Below, in pieces: positions 4,766-12,306 of a stretch of DNA of 12,424 nucleotides; position 1 is the stretch's first letter; every line of letters starts with the position of its first letter. Under the pieces are notes generated by a model, which was not told where the DNA came from, did no database searches, and saw only the letters and a program-made list of their open reading frames with translations. A program made the position numbers and the translations under genes. Origin of the DNA: JAXHTY01 sp034189225 (lineage in GTDB: Bacteria > Desulfobacterota > Desulfobacteria > Desulfobacterales > Desulfosudaceae); the NCBI GenBank assembly GCA_034189225.1, contig JAXHVL010000150.1, positions 1-12,424 of the forward strand. The letters run 5' to 3'.

Positions 4766-5734
4766 CTACCACGCGCTGAACACCTCTGTTTTCACAGGCC
4801 GGCCGTTTTCATAGACGATCACCGTGGCATCCCTGCCGGACGGCACCAGTACCCACAGGCTGGTGCCGGGTTTCTTATACGTGTCATAAATGTCCGTGGA
4901 ACAACCGGCCATTTTTAGTGTAATACGAATATGCTTGTTTAAAAAGCCATTTTCAACCCTGTAACGGAAAAGCCGCACCCCGCCGCTGCGGTAAACCCGC
5001 TGATCAATATTGTCGGAGGACCGGTTGATCACAAGATCGATACGGCTGCCTTCCACCACCCGTTCCCCCGCAACGGGAGAGTGGCTGACCACCGCGTTTT
5101 TTACCACATTTTTCCGGATTTCGGTGCTGATGCTACCCGGCACAAACCCGGATTCTTCCAGTGTTAAAATGGCCTCGGAAATCATCATGCCGGTGAGATC
5201 CGGCATCACATAAGCCACCGGCCGTCGGCCCCGGCTGATCAGCAGGCTGACCGGCTCTTCCCGTCTCACCATCATTCCCTTTGCCGGCACATGGGCCATC
5301 ACCGAATTCGTCCCGGTCTCCGAATCATGGGTCCGGCTGATGCGCCCCACCGCCAGATCGTTCTCCTCGATGATGATGCGGGCCTGGGGCAGGGGAAGTC
5401 CCCGCAGATCCGGCATGTAAACTTCCTTTGCCCCCTTTGAAATAATGATGCGGACATCCCGTCCTTTTTTGATCTCGGCCCCCGCTGCCGGCGACTGATA
5501 AATCACATGATTTTTGGGAACCCGGTTGCTGTATTCGGAACCGCCCACCTTGATATCCAGCCCCAGATCGGTCAGCACTTCAAGACAATAAACAACATTT
5601 CTGCCGGAAAAATCGGGAACAACGACGGTCTCCTCCGCTTTGATCAGGAGGGTGACGGTGAGATAGGCACTGACCCCCGCGATCATCATCAAGCCGGCAA
5701 ACAGGCCGGTCCATTTGAAAAACCCTTTTATCAT
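4766..5734 (-). CDS. Membrane-anchored protein with three PASTA domains
   Basis: A 322-residue protein. One membrane segment at about residues 8-32 probably leaves a short cytoplasmic tail and puts the rest in the periplasm. Three PASTA repeats follow at about 36-101, 105-170 and 175-238, each opening with V/M-P-D-L/F-x-G-x-x and containing a P-x-x-G turn (SPAAGAEIKKG, VPAKGMMVRREE, SPVAGERVVEG). PASTA domains bind peptidoglycan or muropeptides in Ser/Thr kinases and penicillin-binding proteins, but there is no kinase or transpeptidase domain here. The C-terminal 80 residues, rich in strands (VRLFRYRVENG, LWVLVPSGRDATVIVYENG), fit no family I know. The ATG at 5734 lies two bases after the rsmB stop, so translation is probably coupled. 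A cell-envelope structural or sensing role is inference. Confidence 0.88.
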   Translation of the reverse strand: MIKGFFKWTGLFAGLMMIAGVSAYLTVTLLIKAEETVVVPDFSGRNVVYCLEVLTDLGLDIKVGGSEYSNRVPKNHVIYQSPAAGAEIKKGRDVRIIISKGAKEVYMPDLRGLPLPQARIIIEENDLAVGRISRTHDSETGTNSVMAHVPAKGMMVRREEPVSLLISRGRRPVAYVMPDLTGMMISEAILTLEESGFVPGSISTEIRKNVVKNAVVSHSPVAGERVVEGSRIDLVINRSSDNIDQRVYRSGGVRLFRYRVENGFLNKHIRITLKMAGCSTDIYDTYKKPGTSLWVLVPSGRDATVIVYENGRPVKTEVFSAW

Positions 5735-5736
5735 TT

Positions 5737-7095
5737 CTACCGCCGCTTTCGTAGCCGCACTCCGAAAAACCCGTCCATCCCGTCCGGATGGGGCATGGTG
5801 CGGTAAAACCCGTTTTTCCCCACAAATCCGTCCAGGCAGGGGTCTTGTTCCTCTGCCGGCCGGTCATGCTTCTTTTCTATATCAAATTCTTTGTGCTTAT
5901 TCAAAAACCCATGCACAACATATTCGTTTTCTTCCATCTCCCGGCTGCACACCGCATATATCAGATATCCGCCGGGACGAACCATGGGGGCAAGCGTATT
6001 TAATATCCGCATCTGCCCGGCCTGGTGGCGAACCAGGTCTTTTCGCGTGAGTGACCACTTGATGTCCGGATTCCGCCGGATCACCCCCGCGCCGGAACAG
6101 GGGCAGTCTGCAAAAATCCGGTCATATTGTTCTTTCTGCCCTTTTGGAACCGCCTGCAGCAGGTTTTGAACACGGGTGATCACATTGCGCACCCCCAGCC
6201 GCCCCATATCCCCCTGAAGCGTTTTCAGCTTACCGGTATCATGATCCACGGCCGTGATTTCCCCTCTGTTCTTCATGAGCTGAGCGATGTACCCGGTTTT
6301 ACCGCCGAGCCCGGCACAGGCGTCCATGACCCGGTCTTCCGGCCGGGGCGCCATAAATCGGCACACAAGTTGAGCCGCTTCGTCCTGCACCTGAAACCAT
6401 CCTTCTTTAAAGCCTTTGAGCTCACTCACCGGCACTTCAAGGCAATCCAGCAATAAGGCGTCCGGCGCCTGCATTGCCGCAGACACTTCTCTGACCCGGG
6501 GTTTAAGGGCCGCCCGCAACGTTTCATGATTGGTTTTCATGGTATTGACCCGGACGGTTACCGGCGGGATCATATTCATCCGGTCACACAAATGTTTCGT
6601 CTCATTGACGCCGTACCGGATAATCCATCGTTCCAGAAGCCAAGCGGGAAAGGATTTTGTCACCGCCAGGGCGGCGGCCTCTTCGGTGTCCGGGGGAAGC
6701 GGCAACTGGTGGCGACGCCTTGCGGCATTTCGTAGCACGCCGTTCACAAATCCGGTGAGATGCGGCTTTTTCGCCTGGTGCCGGGTCAGAGACACCGCAG
6801 CGTCCACCACGGCGAAATCCGGCACCCGGTCCAGGTAAAACAGCTGAAACAGCCCCATGCGGAGAACGATCCGAACATCCGGGCTGATCTTGTGAAAGGG
6901 GGTTTTTGAAAACCGGCGAATATACCAGTCAAGGGTGTTCTGCCAGCGCAACACGCCGTATACGATGGACGTGGCAAGCCCCCTGTCCCGTCGGTCCGGC
7001 AGCCGCTGTTTGGTCAGATATGCTTCAACGGCGCTGTCCAGCGTCCTGCGCCCGCCTGCAACGGTTTTAAGGATTAAGAAAACGGTAGTTCTCAT
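5737..7095 (-). CDS. rsmB: 16S rRNA (cytosine-967-C5)-methyltransferase
   Basis: A 452-residue SAM-dependent enzyme that methylates C967 of 16S rRNA. The N-terminal third (about 1-130) is the NusB-like RNA-binding domain (RDRGLATSIVYGVLRWQNTL, VDAAVSLTRHQAKKPHLTGF followed by VNGVLR). The methyltransferase domain carries motif I DACAGLGGKT (258-267), motif IV ADCPCSGAGVIRRNPDIKW (329-347) with Cys333, and motif VI YAVCS (380-384) with the catalytic Cys383. Motif I has A-G-L-G where most members have A-P-G. Length is usual (about 430-450). The ATG at 7095 lacks a clear Shine-Dalgarno sequence, so a different start nearby is possible; the response-regulator gene ends 37 bases upstream. It is followed two bases later by the PASTA gene. 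Confidence 0.94.
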   Translation of the reverse strand: MRTTVFLILKTVAGGRRTLDSAVEAYLTKQRLPDRRDRGLATSIVYGVLRWQNTLDWYIRRFSKTPFHKISPDVRIVLRMGLFQLFYLDRVPDFAVVDAAVSLTRHQAKKPHLTGFVNGVLRNAARRRHQLPLPPDTEEAAALAVTKSFPAWLLERWIIRYGVNETKHLCDRMNMIPPVTVRVNTMKTNHETLRAALKPRVREVSAAMQAPDALLLDCLEVPVSELKGFKEGWFQVQDEAAQLVCRFMAPRPEDRVMDACAGLGGKTGYIAQLMKNRGEITAVDHDTGKLKTLQGDMGRLGVRNVITRVQNLLQAVPKGQKEQYDRIFADCPCSGAGVIRRNPDIKWSLTRKDLVRHQAGQMRILNTLAPMVRPGGYLIYAVCSREMEENEYVVHGFLNKHKEFDIEKKHDRPAEEQDPCLDGFVGKNGFYRTMPHPDGMDGFFGVRLRKRR

Positions 7096-7132
7096 GGGTT
7101 TTGCGCCGCGGGCTTCGGGATAACGGCCTGCA

Positions 7133-7792
7133 TCAGGTGGACACCAGCCCCTTTTCGATGGCGTATGCGGTCAGGGCGGAGGCATTGTGAATATCCAGCT
7201 TCTGCATGAGATTGGACCGGTGTTTATTGACGGTTTTGACGCTGATACAGAGGAAATCGGCAATATCGGCATTTTTATACCCCTCGCCGATGAGCTTCAG
7301 AACTTCTTTTTCCCGCTGTGTCAGCGACCCCCAGGAAGATGTGGTTTTGATGGTTTTGCGGCCTTCCAGGTACCCTTCCAGCACCTTTTCCGAGACCTCC
7401 GGGCTCATGTAGGATTTACCCGAAAGTACCGTCTGGATGGCCGTCAGCACCTCGTCAAAATGAGCGTCCTTGAGGCAGTAGCCATGCACGCCCGCCTCAA
7501 AGGCCGAAAGAATATACTCTTCATCGCGATGGATGGTCAGCGCCAGAATGCGGATTTCCGGAAATCGCTTTTTGATTTCCTTGATGGCGGAAATACCATC
7601 CAGCCGGGGCATGGAGAGATCCACCACCATAATATCGGGTTCATGCTTCTCGGCATACTTGATTGCTTCCAGTCCGTCGGCGGCATGGCCCGCCACATCA
7701 AACGCGCCGTTCATGGTCAGCAGGGAAGCCAGCCCGTCCCGCAGAATAGTGTGGTCATCGACAATGAGAACTTTCGGTTTCATGGCATTCAT
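7133..7792 (-). CDS. NarL/FixJ-family response regulator (receiver plus LuxR-type helix-turn-helix)
   Basis: A 219-residue DNA-binding response regulator. The receiver spans about residues 5-122, with acidic pocket D12/D13, phospho-acceptor D58 (MVVDLSMPRLDG), switch T86 (LALT) and K108 (CLKD). The output domain spans about 155-212 with LTQREKEVLKLIGEGYKNAD and onward to TVNKHRSNLMQKL, the LuxR/GerE signature. Regulators of this class are normally paired with HisKA_3 kinases, and one is encoded at 11167-12282, so it is the likely partner. All catalytic residues are present. The start at 7792 has a weak GGA upstream; methionine 4 (7783) is an alternative. The gene lies 37 bases before rsmB on the same strand, so it may lead the housekeeping transcript. 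Confidence 0.93.
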   Translation of the reverse strand: MNAMKPKVLIVDDHTILRDGLASLLTMNGAFDVAGHAADGLEAIKYAEKHEPDIMVVDLSMPRLDGISAIKEIKKRFPEIRILALTIHRDEEYILSAFEAGVHGYCLKDAHFDEVLTAIQTVLSGKSYMSPEVSEKVLEGYLEGRKTIKTTSSWGSLTQREKEVLKLIGEGYKNADIADFLCISVKTVNKHRSNLMQKLDIHNASALTAYAIEKGLVST

Positions 7793-7962
7793 TTTACGCT
7801 TTCCGTTTGACTGCTATTCACGTCCGCCATCCTTTCCTGAGTAAACATCCGACCCCATAGGGGGCGCCGGTTTTGGTTTCTCCTGCAGGGGGCGGGTACA
7901 GGCCACGTATGTAAACATTTATAATTCGAAATATAAAGGCACATGAGGTGATTGGACTCACC

Positions 7963-8027
7963 CTTCGTGTTCTTCATGATCTTCGTGGTACAATTACCTG
8001 GAGTTGATTACCACGAAGAGCACGAAG
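7963..8027. repeat. Nested inverted repeat, CTTCGTGGTA type
   Basis: CTTCGTGGTA (7981-7990) and TACCACGAAG (8009-8018) form a perfect 10-base stem with an 18-base loop. The flanking CTTCGTG (7963-7969) and CACGAAG (8021-8027) add a second outer stem. Repeats of the kind ACCACGAAG..CACGAAG are, to my knowledge, common between genes in deltaproteobacterial genomes, but only one is seen here. Confidence 0.6.
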
Positions 8028-8110
8028 ATATATGCATCGAATTTATGCCCCGTAAGACTCCATCCAGTATCTGTTTGGGGCATTGTAAAATTTGATATTC
8101 GATTTTGTTT

Positions 8111-8131
8111 CGAATTTCGAATTTCGAATTT
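8111..8131. repeat. Three tandem copies of CGAATTT
   Basis: CGAATTT occurs three times without interruption and is followed by CG. The related AATTCGAAAT occurs at 7923-7932. The tract is not coding; translated, it gives the low-value KFEIRNSK string often seen in spurious open frames. Confidence 0.7.
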
Positions 8132-8256
8132 CGTGCTTTGCTCCTTTCCGGCATCACCATCGATCGCTGACCTAGCCCAAAAAACCCATTTTTTTATCTG
8201 AGATACAACAATGCACCCTACCATATTCCGGCAATCCGGTAAACCATCCGGCTGGC

Positions 8257-8766
8257 CTATTGCCCTGCCCCCCCGGCATCCGGCTCGTTTTCCGTCATCA
8301 GGCTGCCGTCCTCATAAAAAAAAGGCAGCCTTACGCATCCCAGCCAGTAATCACCGAGCCGCCTGACAAAGTCGGTGAGCCCTTCAAAATCCCCTGGCTT
8401 GATGACATAGGAAGCGGCCCCTGATTTGTAAGCCAGCATGACATCGGCCTCCTCCATGGAAGTGGTCAGCACCACCACGGGAATGGCACTGAACACCTTA
8501 TTTTTCTTGATCACTTTTAAAATTTCCCGTCCGTCTTTCTTGGGCATGTTAAGGTCAAGAAGGATCAGGTGGGGCCGGGGCGAATCGGCGGGGTCATCAT
8601 AGGGATTGCGCTGATAAAGATAGTCCAGCAGGGAAGGGCCATCATCCACGAACCGGAGATTGCAGCCAATCCGGCATTCATCAAATGCCTCCCGCACCAG
8701 CATGCAGTCATCGGGATCATCGTCCGCCATCAGGACGGTCATGAGTTGCTCTGTTATCTGTTTCAT
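8257..8766 (-). CDS. Single-domain response regulator, Rcp1-like
   Basis: A 169-residue protein consisting of a receiver domain (about 10-140) and a short tail, without a DNA-binding domain. Visible residues are the acidic pocket (ADDDPDD, 14-20), phospho-acceptor D71 (LLDLNMPKKDG, 69-79), T101 and T102 (VVLTTS), and K123 (VIKPG). The spacing and the N-P-Y-D-D-P insert before the acceptor resemble the Rcp1-type regulators that pair with PAS/phytochrome-type kinases. Its ATG at 8764-8766 has GGGAG seven bases upstream and lies inside the end of the upstream kinase gene: the two overlap by 50 bases, implying coupled translation. Being encoded with the MASE3 kinase, it is most likely its direct target. 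Without an output domain it probably acts by protein contact or as a phosphate relay or sink. Confidence 0.93.
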   Translation of the reverse strand: MKQITEQLMTVLMADDDPDDCMLVREAFDECRIGCNLRFVDDGPSLLDYLYQRNPYDDPADSPRPHLILLDLNMPKKDGREILKVIKKNKVFSAIPVVVLTTSMEEADVMLAYKSGAASYVIKPGDFEGLTDFVRRLGDYWLGCVRLPFFYEDGSLMTENEPDAGGAGQ

Positions 8767-11170
8767 ATTGATTCTCCCTTGGCTGCTTCATCGGCAGTGT
8801 CACAACAAAGGTCGAGCCGGCACCCGGTTCGCTCTTTGCCGTAATGGTGCCGCCATGCCGCTCAATAATTTTCTGACAGATACTCAGTCCAATACCGGTG
8901 CCCGAATAGGTTTGGCGACTGTGAAGACGCTGAAACGGCGAGAATATCCGGTCCATGTAGCTTTCATCAAAACCGATGCCATTGTCCCTGACCAGGACCT
9001 GGTACCAGAGTGGCGACGCCTTCAGCTGCATGGCATTGATCAGCAATGAGTCCACAGGGGTCCTGCTATGATCCAGCATCCTCCCCTCTATGGCCACCAC
9101 GGGCGCCGGTTTGTCGCAGAACTTCATGCTGTTGCTGATCAGGTTCTGAAACAACTGGCGCATCTGGACGGGGTCGGCTTCAATGGTATCCAGAGCCCCC
9201 ACTTCAATGGTCGCCTTTGTCCGTTTCACCTGATCCTCTATATCATCGATCACATCGTAAATCAACTCTTTCAGGTCAACGATGGCAAAAGGCCTCTGCC
9301 GGGTGGTCACCCGGGAATATTCCAGCAGCGCGGTGATCATGCGCCGCATGCGGGTTGCCGCATTTTCCATGCGCTGAAGGTAATCCAGGCCCTTTTCATC
9401 CAGATGATCCGCATATTTGTTTCGAATGCGATTGCCGAAGGTGGTGATCTTGCGAAGCGGCTCCTGCAGGTCATGGGATGCCACGTAGGCAAAATCCTGA
9501 AGATCCCGGTTGCTGCGTTCCAGCTGAAGGGAATACCGGGTCATCTGCTCTTCCGCCGCCACCCGGTCGGTAATGTCAACGCCCATTTGAAGCATCATGG
9601 GCGTGCCGTCCATATCCTCAAACGGATAGCCGTAAACGCGATAGATCCGGCCATCCGGGGCATCCTGCCAGTCCCACTCCATCGGCTCCTGATACGCCAT
9701 GACGCTGTCCGCCCGGCACTGACCACAGGGCTCGCGGCGATTGTGCATGATCTGGTAGCAGGCCTGTTTTTCCGGGTCGCCGAACCGTTCCCTGAAAAAC
9801 CGGTTGGCATAGGGAATGGCATGATCCGCAGTTTTCAGGCAGACAAAGGCCGGCAGTTTTTCCAGGACAAAATAAAACCGCTTCCGCTCCCGGTCCAGGG
9901 TGGCTTTCATGGCCTTGCGCTCGGTGATGTCCAGGTTGATGCCGCCCCAGTAAAGGATGCTGCCGTTGTCATCGTAAAACGGCACTCCCCGGCTGATGAC
10001 ATACCGTTCATCACCGTTTTTGTCCAGAAACCGGAGTTCTTTATCCCAGGTTTCCCCGGTCTTCATGCATTGCTCCCACCGGTCGCTTATGGCCGCGGCA
10101 TCATTCGGCATCATCCGGTCCTGCCATCCCTGCCGGCGGCATTCGGCCAGGGTCATGCCCAGCATCTCAAGAAAAGAATCACTGAGATACATGATCTCGC
10201 CCGCCGGATCACAGGTCCATATGCCGAAAGGAATCAGGTCGCCCACCCGGCGATAGAGCTGTTCCTTCCGTTCCTTTTCCGCCACCTGGCTGGAGAGGGT
10301 CGCGGCGGTTGTGGCCAGGGCCAGGCTCTGGTCCCGTGCTTGCTGCTCCAACGCATCCGCGCTTTTCTCAAGGACCTGCCGCCGGTTGTCCAGCCGGGCG
10401 AACAGCAATGTGCTGGGCTGAACAAAGGCGGTTTCGATCATGGCCTTGTAAAACAGGTAAAAAGCAGCCACCTTCAGCAGATGGCCCGCCATGTTGGATA
10501 TGCCATAAATATTTACATAGGCGGTAAAGGCAATCTCCGAGGCGATGGTACAGCCGATGGCCGCCACAAGAAAAAACCGGATATTGACGTTAAATGCGTC
10601 CCGCCGGCCGATCAGCAGCAGCAGGGAAGCCAGCAGAATAGCGGATATCAGATACTCGCTGACAACCTTGAAAGGGGTCAACCCGCCATCGGCCGTAAAA
10701 CAGGCCGGAAATATCTTCCAGTACAGCATCAGCAGCAGCAGGGTGGTAACCAGGCTATATATCAGCAATATCCAGTGGACCGCTATTTTTCGATTCAGAA
10801 AAAACAACGCCGCCAGAAAGGTGAAGGCCTCCATATAACGGGCGGCGATCCACAGCTGTGTGGCCAGATCGGCCGTATATCCTTCGATTATCCCCATACC
10901 CGAGTAAGAAAGGGTGTGAAGCAGATCCATCGCCCCGATAAACCCGAAGGCGATCCCCACTATGAGCAGGTAATTGTTGTCAATCAGCCGCCGGCCGTTC
11001 CATGCCATCACAAATATGCAACCGGCCACGATAATGCTGAAGAATTCGGCAAGCACATGAAACATCAGATAACTATAGAAACTCGTGAGGGTGAGCACGG
11101 CCAGGGCAAAAACGAGAAAAAACAGACTCGACAGTGGCAGGGGAATGGCAGTGGCATTGCGAACTTTCAT
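8717..11170 (-). CDS. Membrane sensor histidine kinase: MASE3, two PAS domains, HisKA, HATPase
   Basis: An 817-residue inner-membrane kinase. About residues 15-250 hold seven or eight membrane helices with the features of the MASE3 sensor (GAMDLLHTLSYSGMG, HLLKVAAFYLFYKAMIETAF). A predicted coiled linker follows (about 255-305), then PAS 1 with its PAC end (about 306-418) and PAS 2 (about 432-537). PAS 2 carries C471, C482 and C485 (PCGQC), a cysteine pattern that could bind metal. HisKA is at about 555-622 with phospho-acceptor H566 (ASHDLQEPLR). The ATPase has the N box (QLFQNLISNSMKF, 672-684), G1 DNGIGF (729-734), an F box and G2 GTGIGLS (757-763). The ATG overlaps the preceding stop by four bases (ATGA). 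The ligand is unknown. The kinase core looks intact. Confidence 0.93.
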   Translation of the reverse strand: MKVRNATAIPLPLSSLFFLVFALAVLTLTSFYSYLMFHVLAEFFSIIVAGCIFVMAWNGRRLIDNNYLLIVGIAFGFIGAMDLLHTLSYSGMGIIEGYTADLATQLWIAARYMEAFTFLAALFFLNRKIAVHWILLIYSLVTTLLLLMLYWKIFPACFTADGGLTPFKVVSEYLISAILLASLLLLIGRRDAFNVNIRFFLVAAIGCTIASEIAFTAYVNIYGISNMAGHLLKVAAFYLFYKAMIETAFVQPSTLLFARLDNRRQVLEKSADALEQQARDQSLALATTAATLSSQVAEKERKEQLYRRVGDLIPFGIWTCDPAGEIMYLSDSFLEMLGMTLAECRRQGWQDRMMPNDAAAISDRWEQCMKTGETWDKELRFLDKNGDERYVISRGVPFYDDNGSILYWGGINLDITERKAMKATLDRERKRFYFVLEKLPAFVCLKTADHAIPYANRFFRERFGDPEKQACYQIMHNRREPCGQCRADSVMAYQEPMEWDWQDAPDGRIYRVYGYPFEDMDGTPMMLQMGVDITDRVAAEEQMTRYSLQLERSNRDLQDFAYVASHDLQEPLRKITTFGNRIRNKYADHLDEKGLDYLQRMENAATRMRRMITALLEYSRVTTRQRPFAIVDLKELIYDVIDDIEDQVKRTKATIEVGALDTIEADPVQMRQLFQNLISNSMKFCDKPAPVVAIEGRMLDHSRTPVDSLLINAMQLKASPLWYQVLVRDNGIGFDESYMDRIFSPFQRLHSRQTYSGTGIGLSICQKIIERHGGTITAKSEPGAGSTFVVTLPMKQPRENQYETDNRATHDRPDGGR

Positions 11171-12282
11171 GATGGCAGCCCCCCGGCGGGCCAGGACATC
11201 ATAAGCTGTGTTCCGTCGTCAGACGACGATTCCACGGAAAAGGAGCCCCCGGAAAAGACCACCCGCTCCCGCATGCTGATCAGTCCAAAGCCGCTTGAAT
11301 GACTTTCCGCCTCCGCATCAATGGCGGCGTCCACGTCAAACCCCCGGCCGTTGTCGGTGACCGCCAGTTGAATGCCGTCGCCATCCAGAACCGCTGTCCG
11401 GTTAATGGTCACGCAAACCCGGTCCGCACCGCTGTGCCGGGCGATATTGTTCAAGGCCTCCTGCACCACCCGGTAAATAACGATTTTCAGCTTTTCCGGA
11501 ACCGCCGCCTCTTCCACGTGCAACTCGTTTTCCACGACAATACCCGCATACAATTGCTCAAAATTCCGGCAAATCCGGCGCACGGCCGCCAGGATGCCCA
11601 GATCATCCAGGACTGTGGGCCGAAGATCCGAATAGATCCGCTGAACCTCCTGGCTGGTTTCCTTGACCAGGTCAATTATTTGCCTCAGGGCTTCATTGTC
11701 TTGCACTGTATCGCCATTGCCGGCCCGGTACAATTGTTTTTCAATCGCGTATTTGATTGCCGTGAGCTTGGAGCTGGTGCTGTCATGCAGCTCCCTGGCA
11801 ATCCGGGTTCTCTCGGCTTCCTGGGCATGAATCAGTTTTTCGGATAGCATTCGAAGGTGCTTTTCAGACCGTTTCAGGGCGGCCAGGGTTTCGGCCCGGG
11901 ATAGCGCATAGCGGATAACGCGTTCCAGAAGCTGGGGCGACAGCAGATCCTTTTCCAGATAATCGGACGCGCCTTTTTCCATGGCTTGCAGGTCCACTGC
12001 ATAATCACCCTGGCCGGTCAGCAGTACAAACGGGTAATCATGCCCCTTCTGCTGTAACGCATTCAACAGCTCAAGGCCGGTAAAACCGTTCAGCCGATAA
12101 TCCACAAACAGCATATCAAAGCCGGTGCTGTCCACCGCTGACAACACGGCCTCGTAGTTATCCACCCAGGTGAGCACAATCTCCTGATTGGTAACCGCGT
12201 CCACCGCCTCCTGAAACAGCACGTAGTCGTCTTCGTCATCCTCCACCAGCAGCACCCGAACCGGTGGTTTATGCTTTTGCAT
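11167..12282 (-). CDS. Hybrid protein: N-terminal receiver fused to a HisKA_3 (NarX/DesK-type) histidine kinase
   Basis: A 371-residue soluble protein with no membrane segment and no PAS or other sensor domain. The receiver (about 8-125) has D15/D16, phospho-acceptor D61 (FVDYRLNGFTG), T89 (LLTG) and K111 (LEKD). A helical linker (about 126-150) joins it to the HisKA_3 dimerisation domain with H166 in EAERTRIARELHDSTSSKL (155-173). The HATPase has the N box VVQEALNNIARHS (272-284), G1 DNGRGF (310-315) and G2 GFGLISMRER (331-340). All key residues are present. It probably phosphorylates the NarL-type regulator at 7133-7792; control through phosphorylation of its own receiver is inferred. The ATG at 12282 is supported by GGAG eight bases upstream. 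It is the first gene of the three-gene signalling unit. Confidence 0.92.
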   Translation of the reverse strand: MQKHKPPVRVLLVEDDEDDYVLFQEAVDAVTNQEIVLTWVDNYEAVLSAVDSTGFDMLFVDYRLNGFTGLELLNALQQKGHDYPFVLLTGQGDYAVDLQAMEKGASDYLEKDLLSPQLLERVIRYALSRAETLAALKRSEKHLRMLSEKLIHAQEAERTRIARELHDSTSSKLTAIKYAIEKQLYRAGNGDTVQDNEALRQIIDLVKETSQEVQRIYSDLRPTVLDDLGILAAVRRICRNFEQLYAGIVVENELHVEEAAVPEKLKIVIYRVVQEALNNIARHSGADRVCVTINRTAVLDGDGIQLAVTDNGRGFDVDAAIDAEAESHSSGFGLISMRERVVFSGGSFSVESSSDDGTQLMMSWPAGGLPS

Positions 12283-12306
12283 ACATCGTTCTCCTGCCTG
12301 TAGTTA

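Larger units (their letters stand above)
7793..8256. other. 464-base gene-free region with small inverted and tandem repeats
   Basis: No credible gene is visible; the minus-strand open frame at 7994-8224 consists of repeat translation. It should hold the promoter of the NarL-type regulator and the end of the signalling transcript, but I see no confident promoter or U-tract terminator. Contents include a G/C hairpin CCCC-ATAG-GGGG near 7853-7864, the CTTCGTGGTA inverted repeat (7963-8027), a 7-base stem ATGCCCC/GGGGCAT (8045-8083) and a CGAATTT tandem (8111-8131). Confidence 0.6.

Noticed and set aside
7994..8224. A 76-codon minus-strand open frame between the two response regulators.
   Set aside because: Its middle is the translation of the CGAATTT tandem, and it has no ribosome site or family features. 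It lies wholly within repeat-bearing intergenic DNA.
8160..8256. A possible rho-independent terminator after the Rcp1-like regulator.
   Set aside because: The only stems are CCGG-ATTG-CCGG and an A/T-only stem AAAAAA/TTTTTT. Neither is a GC-rich stem followed directly by a U tract.
9068..11302. A 744-codon open frame on the plus strand.
   Set aside because: It is antisense to the MASE3 histidine kinase, which has complete, ordered domain motifs. The plus-strand translation is rich in His, Pro, Gln and Arg without any family motif, which is the usual shadow of a GC-rich gene.
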